DNA of 64,000 nucleotides, taken from Gavia stellata. Its lineage: Eukaryota > Chordata > Aves > Gaviiformes > Gaviidae. Below, piece after piece: positions 51,219 through 64,000 of this stretch; positions within the stretch are counted from its first letter, which is position 1; each line of letters begins with the position of its first letter. The DNA is taken from contig NC_082619.1 of assembly GCF_030936135.1 (NCBI RefSeq), forward strand, positions 4,405,208 through 4,469,207. Direction: 5' to 3'. The notes under the pieces are model-generated. The model saw only the letters and a list, made by a program, of their open reading frames with translations, ran no database searches and was not told where the DNA came from. The position numbers and the translations under genes were made by a program.

Positions 51219-54200
51219 GTAAGTAATTTTATCTCTTTGAAATACGAATAGCTCAGTAACTTGGCACATTTGAGTTGATGGATATCTTCAGTCCTTCTTG
51301 CTAGCCCTGTCGCTGACCTATTATGTGATATTCAGCACATTACCCTTTTGCATTTTTTCTTTTCCCTGTTTCTTCTGTACTACTTTTACATAGCACAGTA
51401 GTTGCTAGTATATTAACTAGCCCTATGGAAACTGCGTCTTAGCCGAAGCCTTCAAATATTGTTGTGAAACAAAAAATAGCAAGTTTGTTTGCCAAGTGTT
51501 TTCACTGTACAAAACACTGTGTTAATTCTGGGTATGAGTTCTTTCAGGAATTCATGAAACGGAATGTAAATCAGAAATTTGGTCAGATTCTTAGAAGCAA
51601 AAGAAAGCAATAATGTTGTTTACTGCAATTGAACAAATAAGATGTCAATACTGGAGGACAGAAATTTTTAATTAACTTTTAAATATAATCCTATAGTACT
51701 AATTAAGAGTCTTTCAAAACTCCTTGTAGCTGTTTTTTATACTTGAGTGTCTTCAAGTACAATAGCGATAAGAAAGCTCATCATGAGTGCTGTCTTGACT
51801 CTGTAGAAATTTCCTTCTTCAAAGGACTCAATAAAGGTTAGTAGAGATGAAGTCTGATGTGCAGAAATATGAAGGAGAGAATTCTTTTTGTAACCCCGAA
51901 AACAAATGTTTAAGCCTTTTTAAATGAAACTGTTGAAGGTAAAAAGTGAACTTCACATTTGACTTTTCTGTTCTTCTCAGCTTTACGCAAATGTTTTGAT
52001 ACTGTCAATATAAATATCAGTGCTTCTTTTGAACAAATTTGTAATAATATGCTCCAGAATAGCAAGCCATAATGTGCTTCTGAATTGCTTTCAGGTAACT
52101 TCTGTCCAAGTACTTCTGCCCTTTTAAATTCTCTTCTGCTAATAAACAACTAGACTGAAGCTTACATTCTTGACCACTTTCATCATAGGATGCAGTTTGT
52201 ATGACACAGCGTTGCCAGCTGCCTGTAGAAAAGTAAGTCCCTTGGCTTGGTTAACAGAATGTAACATGTTGTGGTTAGCAAAAAAGATTTTCCTCTCAAT
52301 ATTAGAAGGGATTGTTTAGAAGTGCTGACTTAGAAAAGAAGTATATTAAAAAAAAAATCAAGGGGAAGGAAGAAATGCTTTATGAGTTTTCCTATTAATG
52401 TGCTTATGAATGCTTAGCAGTGAACTTGAAGTTGCTGTATATAGTAGGCAGGGCAACCTAGGACTACCTATGCTGAGACTGAAACTGCAAGTCCCAAGCC
52501 ACAGTCTGGTTCTCTTGTACTTCTCATTTACTCAGCCTTAGAGAAGGGGAGAGGAGGAACCAGCAGGTCATTTCCATATGGAAATGGTCACTATGCATTA
52601 TTTCCACATCCCTGCTATCTTCACTTCTGCTCTCTTACACCAGTTGCTAGATTGTTAGCAGCAGTGTTTAACAACTGGGTAAGATCTTCTGTGACCCTAG
52701 GGAAAAGGAAAGATTTGTATCAAACCACAGAAAGCACAGAAACGGCTTGTATCTTGGAAACTTCTCTCTCTCATCTATTACCTTGTCATTAGGGACCATG
52801 GCATGCATGAAACTGATCTGTTGACTACTACCCAATTCAACTGGGAAGTGGGCAAAAGTTCTTGATGTGCAGTGGCTGTTTACAGAGCCATAGGAAACAA
52901 ATTTGAAGACTTAACCCAACTGCTTAGTGGGTGTACTAACCTCACACACTGTTACAATGACTAAGCACAGGATGAAGAGGAAAGGCTGAAGTTAAAATGA
53001 TTAGTGGAGACTTGTGGCTCATTCTTAAATATCTTTTTCTAGGTCAATGTTGAAAAATACTGTGAAGTGAAAATGACATGGGGGTAATGTGGTTTTGAAT
53101 GGCAGCCAGTCTGTTGCAAGCCGGGGCCAGGCAGAGACCTTCTGTCCTTGGCGCTTTGTTTTAGTCCTCACTAATACAGAGCTCACTTAAAGTATATGGA
53201 ATAACTAAAGAGCCTATTTATTCAAGGATAGCAAATATAAAGCATTAACCGGAATGGCACAATGGACTGCTATGGAGATGATTGTGTGGCATTTGAGCAC
53301 CTGTGGTCCTGGATTCTGTTCTACCTTTTTTGCCTGCTCTCTGAGATACAACAAGCTGTTAAGTCATGCCTCAGTTTACATCTCCATAAATATATTGCAA
53401 AAGGGTTTTCTGAGCTGTTAAGAACCTGTTTTTAAGCACTCTGACATTGTAAGATCAAGGTTGCCTGTTTGTAGGTTATAGGTAGTTTGGTTTGATGGGA
53501 TCTGTTTCTTCTGTTGCTTTGATTGTTGCACTTGAGGTGTATTTTCTTTCTTAGCAGTCAAATTGTCTAACCTCAGTGGCTAGAATGACTAGATAATTTC
53601 ATTAGGTATCCAGTGTTGTGAGAAACGTTTACAAAGCCATTAGGACAAATTCCTTGTTTGCTAATGCCATGCTGAGTGTGTAGTTCCTCACAGAGTCAAT
53701 CCTAGGAACTCTCACAATAATATGAGTACTGAAGTACGCGTGTTTCTATTGAAATTGCTCAATATCTAGGTTTAATGACTGTTCATGGCTGTCCTGATAT
53801 CTTATTGGGTAAGACTGGCATATTTTCCTCTCTTGGTTGGAGTTGCTTGAACACATTGTGGAAATATGTTGTTTGTTGCTATTCAGCTATTGTATCAATA
53901 TTGTGCAGTGTGCAACTGTGCTGACAGGCTCGAATGTGTGCAGTGTGTTCTAATGTGACCTAAAATTTAAGATATTTCATGTCTGTGTTTGCTTGTTTGA
54001 GTCATCATAGCTGGCATTAAAATGCTACCCTTTGCCTACAGTATGAGTGCCATCAGATTTTTTTTCTTCTGCTTAGATAGCCATGTTATTCATTTATTGG
54101 GCACTTAAAGTAGGTAGCTCCTGTTATTAGTCCCTTGCTGTGTTTACTGGAGTTAATCCAGCTAGATCTGGGTATAAAATGAAAAAAAAGATTTAGGAAA

Positions 54201-55020
54201 ATACTTGGAAGTGTGCTGTGTGTCAGAGAATGACTTGTCTAGCAGGACATGAACTAAATTTTTTCAAACACTGACTGCAGTTGCATTAACTACCAGGTGA
54301 AAAGTTTCACATGTGTAACCCAACTTATTCTCAGTGTATGTGGTGATAAGTTCAAGCTCTGTGTTTTCAATAGGAAACAAATGATGGTGAGCCATGTGGG
54401 CCAGAAAAGACAGAACATTGCTAAATCCTGCAATTCCATGGTTATAATAGAATATGAACACTACAATTTCTAAACCTATGTTAGTATGAATTCTGACTTA
54501 AAAGAAGCCCTTGTAGAAAGCAGCCCTTGTGCAACCTGTTTGTTGATACCTGTGGCTTAAGTGGGATGTATATGATGATCTGCTAAGAGTGGACTGAGGG
54601 CCAGATGCTGAGGAGATGCCGAAATTGAAAATGTCCCTTTGAATCAAAAGGAATTTTGTCATTGAGTTAGAGGTTACCTCCCATGTTTAATGAGTACCAA
54701 CTTTTGGTCATGAGGCTTGATCTCTGGACTTGGTGTCCTGGTGTTTAAATACTCTAATGCAAGTGTTATTAGACTGCTGCATTAACTGCGTGCTGCAGTA
54801 CCATAATTGGGCCAACCTGCTAGTGGCTAGAAGTAGAGAATGTGTTGTCAGTGAATTTCTCAGCCTGCTTTTTATCTTAATGTCTTGAACTTGGTGTCCC
54901 ATTCCTACTTGCAGATGGTTAAGACTTAATCCAGTTTCCAGGACAGTTAAATGATGCCTACATTACTCTGAAAGAATGTCTGGAGAGTCTGAATGTATTT
55001 TTCTTTGCCTTTCTACACAG

Positions 55021-55315
55021 AATGTTATCTCTGGACTTGTTTTAGAGGACTTGGTCTTGTTGCATCTGAGGCTACATTGTGGGTACTTTCTCTCTATGTC
55101 ACTAAATTCTATATGCAATCCTATGTACAAGGATTGCTTTATTTGATGACAGCTTTATTGCACCAGTTGCTAATGTAGTTAACTTGTACAAGTTGCTGCT
55201 GTAGGCTGTATTGCATCATGCTGCTTAACACTATATGTAACTGTAAAACTTAATTACTGCAAACTATGATTTAGTGTACTGTTGCGCTAATAAATAAAGC
55301 AAAGCAAACCTCTGT
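55021..55315 (+). ncRNA. Candidate terminal exon of the plus-strand transcript
   Basis: TTTTTCTTTGCCTTTCTACACAG is an excellent acceptor immediately before 55021. About 270 bases later two overlapping AATAAA signals occur (55289-55294 and 55293-55298), followed by T-rich sequence. The longest open frame is short and unrecognised, so a non-coding transcript is more likely than a protein gene. The 3' end is approximate. Confidence 0.35.
55289..55298 (+). terminator. Overlapping poly(A) signals
   Basis: AATAAATAAA holds two AATAAA hexamers on the plus strand, 268 bases after the strong acceptor at 55021. Confidence 0.4.
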
Positions 55316-58300
55316 TTACAATTCTCTTAAGATTTCATTAAATCCCTGAGACTTCTGAGTGCCTGACCCAGGAAAACTGATGGTTCTGATTTTTAAGAAA
55401 AGCAGTCATGTGCTGATTGCCTGAAAATGGGAGGCCTCCAGCCTGTTCAGAAATGACTGTATCAATAATAAAACGTTGGCTTTTCAGTATGGACTCTTAA
55501 TGGGTTTGGATTTGTGCCCTGTGTGTCCATATGCTTCAAAAAATGTTGAAGCTTGTGAACTTGCCTGGGCACACTTACCTGTGCAAACATGTTGTTGTAC
55601 ACTCATGCATATATAAGCTACGTAATCTCTCAGCTTTTCTGTTGCAGTTTGCTTGAGGCAAACGTCCTGTGAGGTTATGTTTAAATAATGCCATCTAAGA
55701 TAATCATTTAATGTATATTACTAATTTAATGTGAGCTGTAAGGAGTGAAGCTTCTAAGACCTGTTCTTTCAGCTCCTATTAAAATGCTAGCGTGGTCACT
55801 GTGGCTATGACACTGACTCTGTATGGCTAAAAGACATTCAGAAAGGTTTACTGCTCAGTTGCTAAACCTTTTCTGACAGTCCCAGTTGCACCAATCAAAG
55901 CCATTTAAACCCAAAGGACTCTTTTGAGAAGTGATAGGAAGTCTTGAACACAGACAAGGGGCACAGGCCATGGGAACTTATGATGCCAATGCAGGCAACA
56001 TTGTTAAAAGTTCCTTTTACAGCTCTGCCTTTGTTACCAAGTTGTGACTGGGTGAAATCCACCCCATCCTTCAGAAGAGCTCAAGCAGTGAAATAAAAAA
56101 GGCAGTGAATGCTGCAGGCTAATGCAGGAAATCCCTTGACTCTTTCCTCATGGTCCCATGTTCTTGTCTGGTGGTCTGAGTGATAGTCAAATCTTTCAAG
56201 CATCAGTGGGCAGTCTGGAAGAATCAGGACCATGATTAACAGGAGTAATTTGATAACTGCTCAGGCTAGTACATCAGGGAACAATTACTTTCTGTACAAG
56301 CCAGCTGTCTCACAGGAGGCAGGACCTCAATAGAAGTTGTCTCTCTTGACCCCTGCCTTAGCTTGCTGGAGTTATTTAACAAGAACCTCTATTCTGACAT
56401 CTATTTCTCTTTTAATCTCCTCCAAGGTGTTATAGCCTGGTTCCTGTTGGAATTTTTTTGTATAGATGTTAAGATCGGTGTGTTGGACTGACTCCCTCCG
56501 GGACTGATCAAGTTCTGCATGAGTCTTATTCTCTCTTTGCCTCTTAATGTGGGTCTGATAAATTTCACTTAACAGAGTTACTGTTCTATTCTTCACTTTC
56601 TCCCACCTACTGTGACTATTCTTGGGAGATGGCATGGGTTTAAGTACTTGGAAAAGGCTTACCACTCATGTGCTGTGAATTAATCATGTTATTTAATAAG
56701 TAATGTTTCTCAAAGGTATTCCTGGCTACTTGAAACTGGATTTCTGTTGATCACTAGGAGTTCTAGTTTAAGGAGAGATAGACAAGATGGGTTTGCTCAG
56801 GTTTCTTGATAGCTGAATTACAATAACCTAGCATCTCTAAGGAAACCAATTTTCATGGTCCCAGCAGTAAGGACAGAAGCAGAAGGATTTCCTTCCTGTG
56901 TGCATAGAAAAATTCATGAAGATGTTGAGATTGCTAGGCTGGAGTGAGAGCACTCTATCAATAAATAAAGAGCACAAGTATCTTACGACATTAGTGAGGA
57001 AAGAATGACATCTCTTTTGCTTTTATTTCCTTCTATTTTAGAACATTCAGGTTATAATATTCTGCTCAAAATGACACTTGAAGCAAGTTTCTGAGAATTT
57101 GACTTTAAAATAAGTACTTTGTGTTGCACTAAAGGAATCCATTAAGCTCAGTGGGGGATGAGCAGCTGTGTAAGGCTTCCCTAAGCCCTCTCCATGGGTA
57201 CCTCTGAGATGTTAGGGCATTCAAACCTGCCAGCCAGCTTTCAGCCTGGAGAGGTCCTGGAGGAATACCAGGAATGCAGGTTCCCCAATAAGCATGTATA
57301 GGGAAGGAAGCAGAGTGAGCTGGTGGATTTTTGGTATACTGTCAGGGATGGTAACTGTAGCAGAACTTCAATCCTATTTTTTCAGAAGGATCAAGGTTTT
57401 TTGAAGGTAATTAGTTCAATACTAATTAAAAGATGAGCCCTATCTAGCTACTTTGGTATTCGGTAAAATCTTGCTCTCATCATGCAACAACTGTTCTCTT
57501 ACATAGATAATGAGGGAACCATTTTTAGACTATTCTGTTACTGAGTTTCCTTGAAGAATTCCTTGCCCCTTCCAGACTTCCCTGTTCAAGTGATCTGCTC
57601 ATTGGCTATTTACTTAAGATTTAGGCAGCCTACAGGCTCTTGCTTGAGTCTTAATCCTAATCACCTGAAAGGCAGTATTATTTTTATTTGGAATTGTCTG
57701 CTTTTCTTGTATGAAGAGCTGTACCACTGTAGGCTGGTGGTACCACCTTGCTGATTCTGTCTTATGTAGTCCCCTTCTAAAGAGGAATGCTGGTCTGTCA
57801 GTTCTTCCATGCACTATCTCCTCTGCTGGGCTAGAGATCTTGATCTGTGAGAGGGAATGGGGGGGGAGAAATCAAAGTGTTTTGATGTGATTCACTTCTA
57901 ATCCAAATGTATTTAAACCTAAAGCTGACCAGCTTCCATACAAATGTTGAATATGCCCAATAGTTTCCTGGCTCAAGTAAGCTCTCACAGGTCTTTACAT
58001 GCTTGTTTCTTTCCTATTTGCAGAACAGAACTGCTCTGGAAGTTCTGATATATAGCACAGGAGAAGGCTGTTCGCTTAGTATAGGTGTAGCCCAGGCTGT
58101 GAAGAGCTAAAATGTGTAATCCTACAGGCTTTGTTCCAAAACTGACTTTTTCCAGCTGAGATTCTCCCCTTGAAGATTAATAAGGGAATCTGAGGGCTGC
58201 TAAATATCTGGGAAGCTGGAGGTTCCCACATTACTAAGCTTCTGGTATCTCCTCCAGCCCCTGAAATGAGCTGGTTGTTATTGTGAAAGAATTGCAAAGG

Positions 58301-61300
58301 AGACAGCCTGCTCCATTCCTGCAAAGGAAAATCTCATCAGGATGTCATTAGAGTCCTAGCCTCACAAATATCATCTGAGATGCAGCAATCCTGTCTGCAG
58401 GCTGCATGCACCTCCCCTACAGAAGGTTGCCACTGGAAAAGTGATGCTCAGCCTAAGTACACATGGCTGTTGTGGTACATCAGTCGAATGGTGAAAGAGG
58501 AGGGGCTTGGCAGACAAACTCCTGTTCTGAATGACTTTACCTGGAGGTAATCTTTTCTGCCAGGCTGAGTCTGACATTAAAAATGGAAGAAGCCGGGGAC
58601 ATTTTCAACCCAAAGCTCAATGGAAAGTGGCAGGTGTCAGATTTTTGCAAATTTCTTTCTCAACTCACAGGCTTCTGCTGACAGGGACTTGAAGGCTCCA
58701 ACCTGGAAAAGCTCCAAACTAGATTTCTGCAACTAACTTAAAATACAAAATATTTTTAAAAGGGGGAGGGGGAAGGACAGAGAGGTTAGAGGTAGAAATG
58801 GAAATTCTTCAGCTTAGAGAAGCAGTGTGGGGGGAAAATCTCATTTGTACACTGCTAGTCAGCTGAAGATGTTCACTTGCATGCTGGTTTAGTAATTCAG
58901 AATACTGTGCCTTTGCCAGAAACACTGAACATGGAACAGGATTTTCCTTCTTTTGTCATTCAAGTGCACATGGAGAAAACTGCTCACCAGCCAGGTCCTT
59001 GGGCTAAGCCCTCCTGGGTTACCAGCTGCACCTTCTTCTGTGTATTAGATTCAAATATGTGTATCCTGTATGTAAGCTAGTTTTCAGTATCATGTTATTT
59101 CGTAGTGTACCATCGGATGAGGAACAGATGCTACAAGAAAGTATATCCCAAATTTAGGTGACTCATTTCCTGCTTTTAACAGATACATGATGGATCTGTC
59201 TTGGACAACACTTGTGTCTTTTGTCATGGCAATAAATTTCATGGAATTAATCAACCCTGCAGACTATGACTTGGATAAGATGCAATCTTAAGACTTGAGG
59301 CATGCAATGAGGATCCAGTTATTGTGTGTCTGTTGCATGGTGATAGTTACTCATACTCTTAGGCCACTATGATTGCAAGGTTATTCAGCTCAGTTTAGAT
59401 TGTGATGGGAGACATTCAGTGCTTAGGCTGTGGTGCTTGGGAACCTCTGTATTAAGCTGGTGTTCAAACCAGATCATGCTTAATGTCAGCTGTCAGGCAG
59501 CCACTTTGAAGTACTGTGTAAATTCCCACCTGGGAGGGAGTGCTCTTCCCTCCCCACCTCCCACTAGTGCTTTCTTAAAAGAATAAAGTAAAACCAAATA
59601 TTAAACCTTTGACTTCAGAGATATGTTAGCCTGAGACATGCAACCTAGAATCTGTCTGGGCTCCTTAGGTAGAAGGCTACTGTGTATTGATTGCTTGGAG
59701 GAAACTGCTTTGCATAATAACCAGTTCAGTTTACAGCTAGGGGAATTCAACTGTATACAATACCTTAAGAGATATTTGCTTGCACCTGGACGGGAACTAG
59801 ATGGAGCAACTTGCTTTTGGACACTTTCAGCTTTGGATTACTGCAGCAGAAGAATGTTTGAAGTGAATATTCTGGCTCAATTAGACCTCTGAATGAAAGA
59901 CTTGTGTTAATAAATATGGGAGATGTATTGCATTCACAGAATGTCAAACTGTTCCTGGTTGGTTTTATTGGGAAGGTTTTCCGGGTATGTCATGGGGTAG
60001 AGTCATACAAGAGTGTGCAAGAAGAAACAAGAAAGGGAATCTTTGCTGCCTAACTGACAATGAGATTAATAGGTTTCTTGTACTCTAAGTGAGATATCAG
60101 ATAACCTGCTGCACTTATTTTTTGCTTTCAATTTATATTGGTTCAAAAATAAAGTTTGAAATACTTAATTAAATAAACTTTTCTGCTTCAACTTCTAATT
60201 TCAGCTGGCTATGCAGGTGAATTTTCTTAATGAGGTATTCTTAGCCTAGGATTAGAATTCTCATTCCATGATCAACAGCCATGTTAAAAGAAGAAATAAT
60301 TCTACATAGAACAATCAGCTAATAACCTGTGCAAACTGAAAGTTGAATTAAAAATTTTCTTATGGTAATGTTTAGTGATATCACTCTGACATTTTGCTAC
60401 TTAAAGTCACTGTGGTGGTTTAAAACTAAAAAAAAAAATCAGAAAAAGCGAGGAGGAAATACCTCGACTTCTGAAATTAAATGCTCAGGTATTTTTTTTA
60501 CGCCTCTGTCCCTCACATCTTGTTGGTGGACAGGAATTAAGTAATTGGCACTTTTAATGTTCCTGTGAAACCTTCAGATTTCAGTGATGCTGCCCCCTTT
60601 CAAAGGAAGAGCGTTTCATCAGATATATTGCAGCTAGCTGTATGAGCTTTAAGTCCCCTTCTCCAGCTAGAAACTGCATGCAGAGGGTGTTCAGTTAGTA
60701 GAATTCCTAGGCAATATTGCTGTTCTGAAAACACTAGAGTTGAGGTTTGGCTGCTTGCCCCTTGATCTGTTTGTTCCTGATGTGTTACTATTGTTTCTTT
60801 AGATTATAATTATTTCCTCTAAGTTTGGTAACCTGAGGATAAGAAGTTGGAGTTGAGGGAGGAAGGAAAAAACTAGTTCTTTCCTCTTGGAGAAATGTGT
60901 TTTGGTTGCTTTAGTGATAAATGTGTTTAGTGAACTTTTAAACAAGTCACAATGTGCTGCTGTGAAAATTAACAAGACTGTCCCTAAACAGGTTGTACAG
61001 TGATAGGAATGTGAGACATGCTGTTACTTTGACAGTGGCCCAAACATAAAAGGTTTTTAATTATACACCCACCCAGCCTCAGCCCAAGAGGAGAGCCTGC
61101 TAGTTGAGAGCTCACAAGGTAGCAGAAACCTTCAGGTGAAGAGTGTATGCATGTGTCCTGGTGAGGATGATATTTCTGAAGCAGCAGCACTTTCATCATT
61201 TTATCATATCCTATTCCATTACTGCAAGGTTACTTACGAGTCCTGTCTTAGTTGTGGTTGTGGTCATGCACAATAATATTCTCCCAGCCTAGTGGCAGAT

Positions 61301-64000
61301 AAAAATCTAAAGAATAGAAGAACTCTAATTGATCAGAGCAGAAGTCCAGAAATTGCAGTATTCTGTGTGATGCTGGTTGGTAGTAAAAGCTTAATGGATG
61401 AGAATAAGAAGCAGGCAAGCACAGTATGACTTTCTGCTTTGCATCACACAGACCTTTTACAAGAAGTGATTTTGGAGATGGCTTGAGCCAGAGGCTGTAA
61501 CTTCCTCCCAATGTTTGATGGTTGAAAAAATAAGCTGTTTTAACTCAGTGGAGCTGGGGAAATGGTAATAAGATAAAACCTACTGTTTTCATCTAGTCTA
61601 TTAATGACTCAATACAAGTATATGGCTCAATGTTTTATCTAGCATCCTGTGTCATTGCTTCTGTGATATTTCAGAAAGCATAAACAGTCTTGGGCTTTAA
61701 TGTGAATCACTGTATGCTTAGTTATGCTTATAACTATGCATTTAGATAAGATGGCCTATCAGCATCTGCTTGTGTCACAGGATAAAGTATGCCTGTACAT
61801 TACTGCAACTGAACTCCTTTAAGTACCTTGTGTATTTTTGTACTTAGTGTTGCATAATTCCTGTGCTTAAATAGATTTACATAGTAGATGTAATAGCACG
61901 CACTACCACATCTATGATTCTCTATTAATGGAAAATAGGTCCTTTAACTCTAGTGTATGTAAAAAAGTTGAGCTTTGCATGTTATTTCAGTATGTATCTC
62001 TGAATTATTTATGACTGACCTTCAAAAAGCAAGGAAAAAACCCAGTTAATGGAAATGCTTTAAAAATGTAAATATCTTCCATAAGTACATTGTGTGTCTG
62101 TTTGGAACTGAAGACAAAATAACATGTCTGGGAGAGGATAAAGCAAAAGCTCTTTAGAACATAAATTGTAGAACTTGTGCCCTGCTGTCTCTGAGCAGAG
62201 GAATGCTGGGTGGTCTGTCACTCAGGAGGGAAGCAAGTTCTGGCATTGTAAAGCATGCAGATGTAGCTTTTCTCTTATGCTGTGTCACATTCTTCATAGT
62301 GAGAAGAAAAACAGTGAGATAATTCACTGAAGTTCATTTTCTGGGAAAAGGGGACACTTGATGACTGATACTGCTATAGTTACCTGAAGAGGGGTATTTC
62401 TAGTTCTAGATGAAACAGGCTGTTTTTCTCACCCTTGCCTGACATTAGCTCAGAGTTTAAAGAGCAGTGACCTTGGTCTTTCAGACAAAAGGTTTTGGCA
62501 CCAACTTTTCTATCAGATCTAGTTGGCTCTTTTGACTCTTAGCTTTTCCTGCACCAAAACCTTTTGCTTGGCAGGAGGATTTTGATCACTTTACTGAATA
62601 ACTGGAGTTACTAATCCTCCAGTTTTGCCTGAGTTTCAGAAGGGGAGTGGGAACAAGAGTGTTACTTTGGGTTCCACCCACAGTTACTCTGCTGGACTGG
62701 CTAGGCAGAGAAAGATTGCAAAAAAGCTGACATGCTTGTTAGCACATGCTAGGCCATGTAGTCTGTGGTGGGGGCCTAGCTATGTCCTTCTGCTGAAACA
62801 ACTTTCTCTTGAGCAAGCAATAATGAATGTGATGGTATCTTCTCTGTTTATGCGTGTCACTCTTCCTTTCCCTGTCGTGTATTTTGTTCAGTCACTTCTA
62901 AGTGAAGGCATTGTTGATACTGAGTTATTGGCTGTGAGTTGGCCCTTACCTTGCCTCACTTCAGCTGCAACTTGAATGAGTTCAAGTAGGAATCCTGAGT
63001 AGCTAGTGGTTGGGGAGCAACAGCTGCATCAGTGTCTGAAATTGGTGCTGTTTCCCACAACATATGAAATCAACTTGGTGTCAAGGACAGCAGCCTGTTT
63101 GTATTCTTCCTTTCATCCTCTTTGCAAGGAGCCCTTAGATTACTTCCCAGACTGTCCCATTACTGTGATATGAAAAATTGTTAACCCCTTAGACTGTGGG
63201 GGGCAGGGGTAGGAGGGAACACTGAGGAGTGGAACGGTTGATGTGGAGGGAGCAGCAAATAGTCTCTGATTCTTAAAGATCAGGAATAGCTGTAAAATGT
63301 AGACTCTACTCTGCACTGTCAAGGTCAAGTGATTTGTTGCTTGTTCTATTGACTGATGTTCTGTCTTGAAAGTGGATGTTCATTTAAAGTTTGAGATTGA
63401 CAGCTCTGCAGCCCTCAATTTATCCATTCCTCAGAATAATTTGGCAGCAGATTTGACATAACCTTACTACAGTGGGATGGTTGGATGTCTTGAAGGGAAG
63501 AAAGGGGGTTGAAGCACTTAGGTAATAGAGAAGGAAGACAGGAGATTAACTTGAATGTCTCATCTGCTGATCAAAAGTGTGATGTCAGTGTTGCAATGTG
63601 AACTGAAGGCTGGATGTGCACCTTAAGAATTGTATTCCATGATGCTTGCTGAGTCTTTTGGGCCTGAATGCTTATGACATGGCTACATGGACCTTTGGGG
63701 AGCTGTCCCTTGACATCTGAATGCAGAAGTTCCACACTCTACTGAACATAACTAAAGCCTGTTAAAAGGAAAAATATGTTTCGGGCAGATGTGCAAGTTG
63801 TTACAGATAATGTTACAGATCCTGTGGTTTTTTAATGTCTAACTGCAAAAAGGAAAGAAAAATGTTGCTTAATGAATAATTCACAGATCATGCTTTGTTA
63901 GGATTAGTGCCTCTAACTGGGCAGATGCCTATCAATATGCCTGGTTTTCTGTAGCTTCTGTGTTGGAATCTTGGTTACTGGATGTTAATTTTTCTATGTT

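Larger units (their letters stand above)
50264..64000. other. T/G-biased non-coding sequence
   Basis: The plus strand is richer in T and G to the window end: 51061-51120 has T31 G15 A10 C4, 55021-55080 has T25 G15 A11 C9, and 62881-62940 has T25 G15 A13 C7. No CR1 copy and no recognisable protein exon was seen. In human the next gene beyond CLMP on this side is GRAMD1B, transcribed away from CLMP, but none of its exons is recognised here. Confidence 0.5.

Noticed and set aside
59638..59914. 84-codon plus-strand frame followed by AATAAA, possibly a retrocopied gene
   Set aside because: No known protein is recognised and no poly(A) tail or target duplication is visible; likely chance.
1..64000. 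CRISPR arrays, bacterial operons, riboswitches, integrated viruses
   Set aside because: The window is vertebrate. No regularly spaced repeats, no retroviral LTR pair and no viral frames were seen.

Overview
This looks like nuclear DNA from a bird. Three things support that: CR1 retrotransposon 3' ends of the avian type (best copy at about 32765-33130), low repeat density, and compact introns between conserved vertebrate exons. I found no bacterial, viral or organellar genes. The species cannot be named from the sequence.

The one protein gene I can prove is CLMP (CXADR-like membrane protein, an adhesion molecule of the CTX/CAR immunoglobulin family), on the minus strand. Six coding exons run from about 10187 down to the stop codon at 4133-4135. 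All GT/AG junctions fit, and all exon phases are compatible. Together they encode 361 complete residues (52 from exon 2, 309 from exons 3-7): the V-set Ig domain, C2-type Ig domain, one transmembrane helix and a Ser-rich cytoplasmic tail. The signal-peptide exon could not be located with confidence. Below 4133 lies the 3' UTR, with several possible poly(A) signals down to about 1382, and then intergenic sequence.

From about 10.2 to 50.1 kb there is non-coding sequence, probably CLMP intron 1 or upstream DNA. It holds CR1 copies, old MIR/tRNA-SINE-like relics, small tandem duplications, a 200-bp polypyrimidine tract and a nearly perfect 29-bp hairpin at 30789-30860.

At about 50.1 kb base composition switches abruptly. 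To the left the plus strand is rich in A and C; to the right it is rich in T and G, to the end of the window. That pattern is expected where germline transcription, or replication, diverges. A 42-bp tandem duplication and a strong plus-strand splice donor sit at the switch. More donors follow, and at 55021 a strong acceptor leads to poly(A) signals. I read the right side as an unannotated plus-strand, probably non-coding, transcription unit. This is the most interesting signal in the window, and it is inference from sequence alone.
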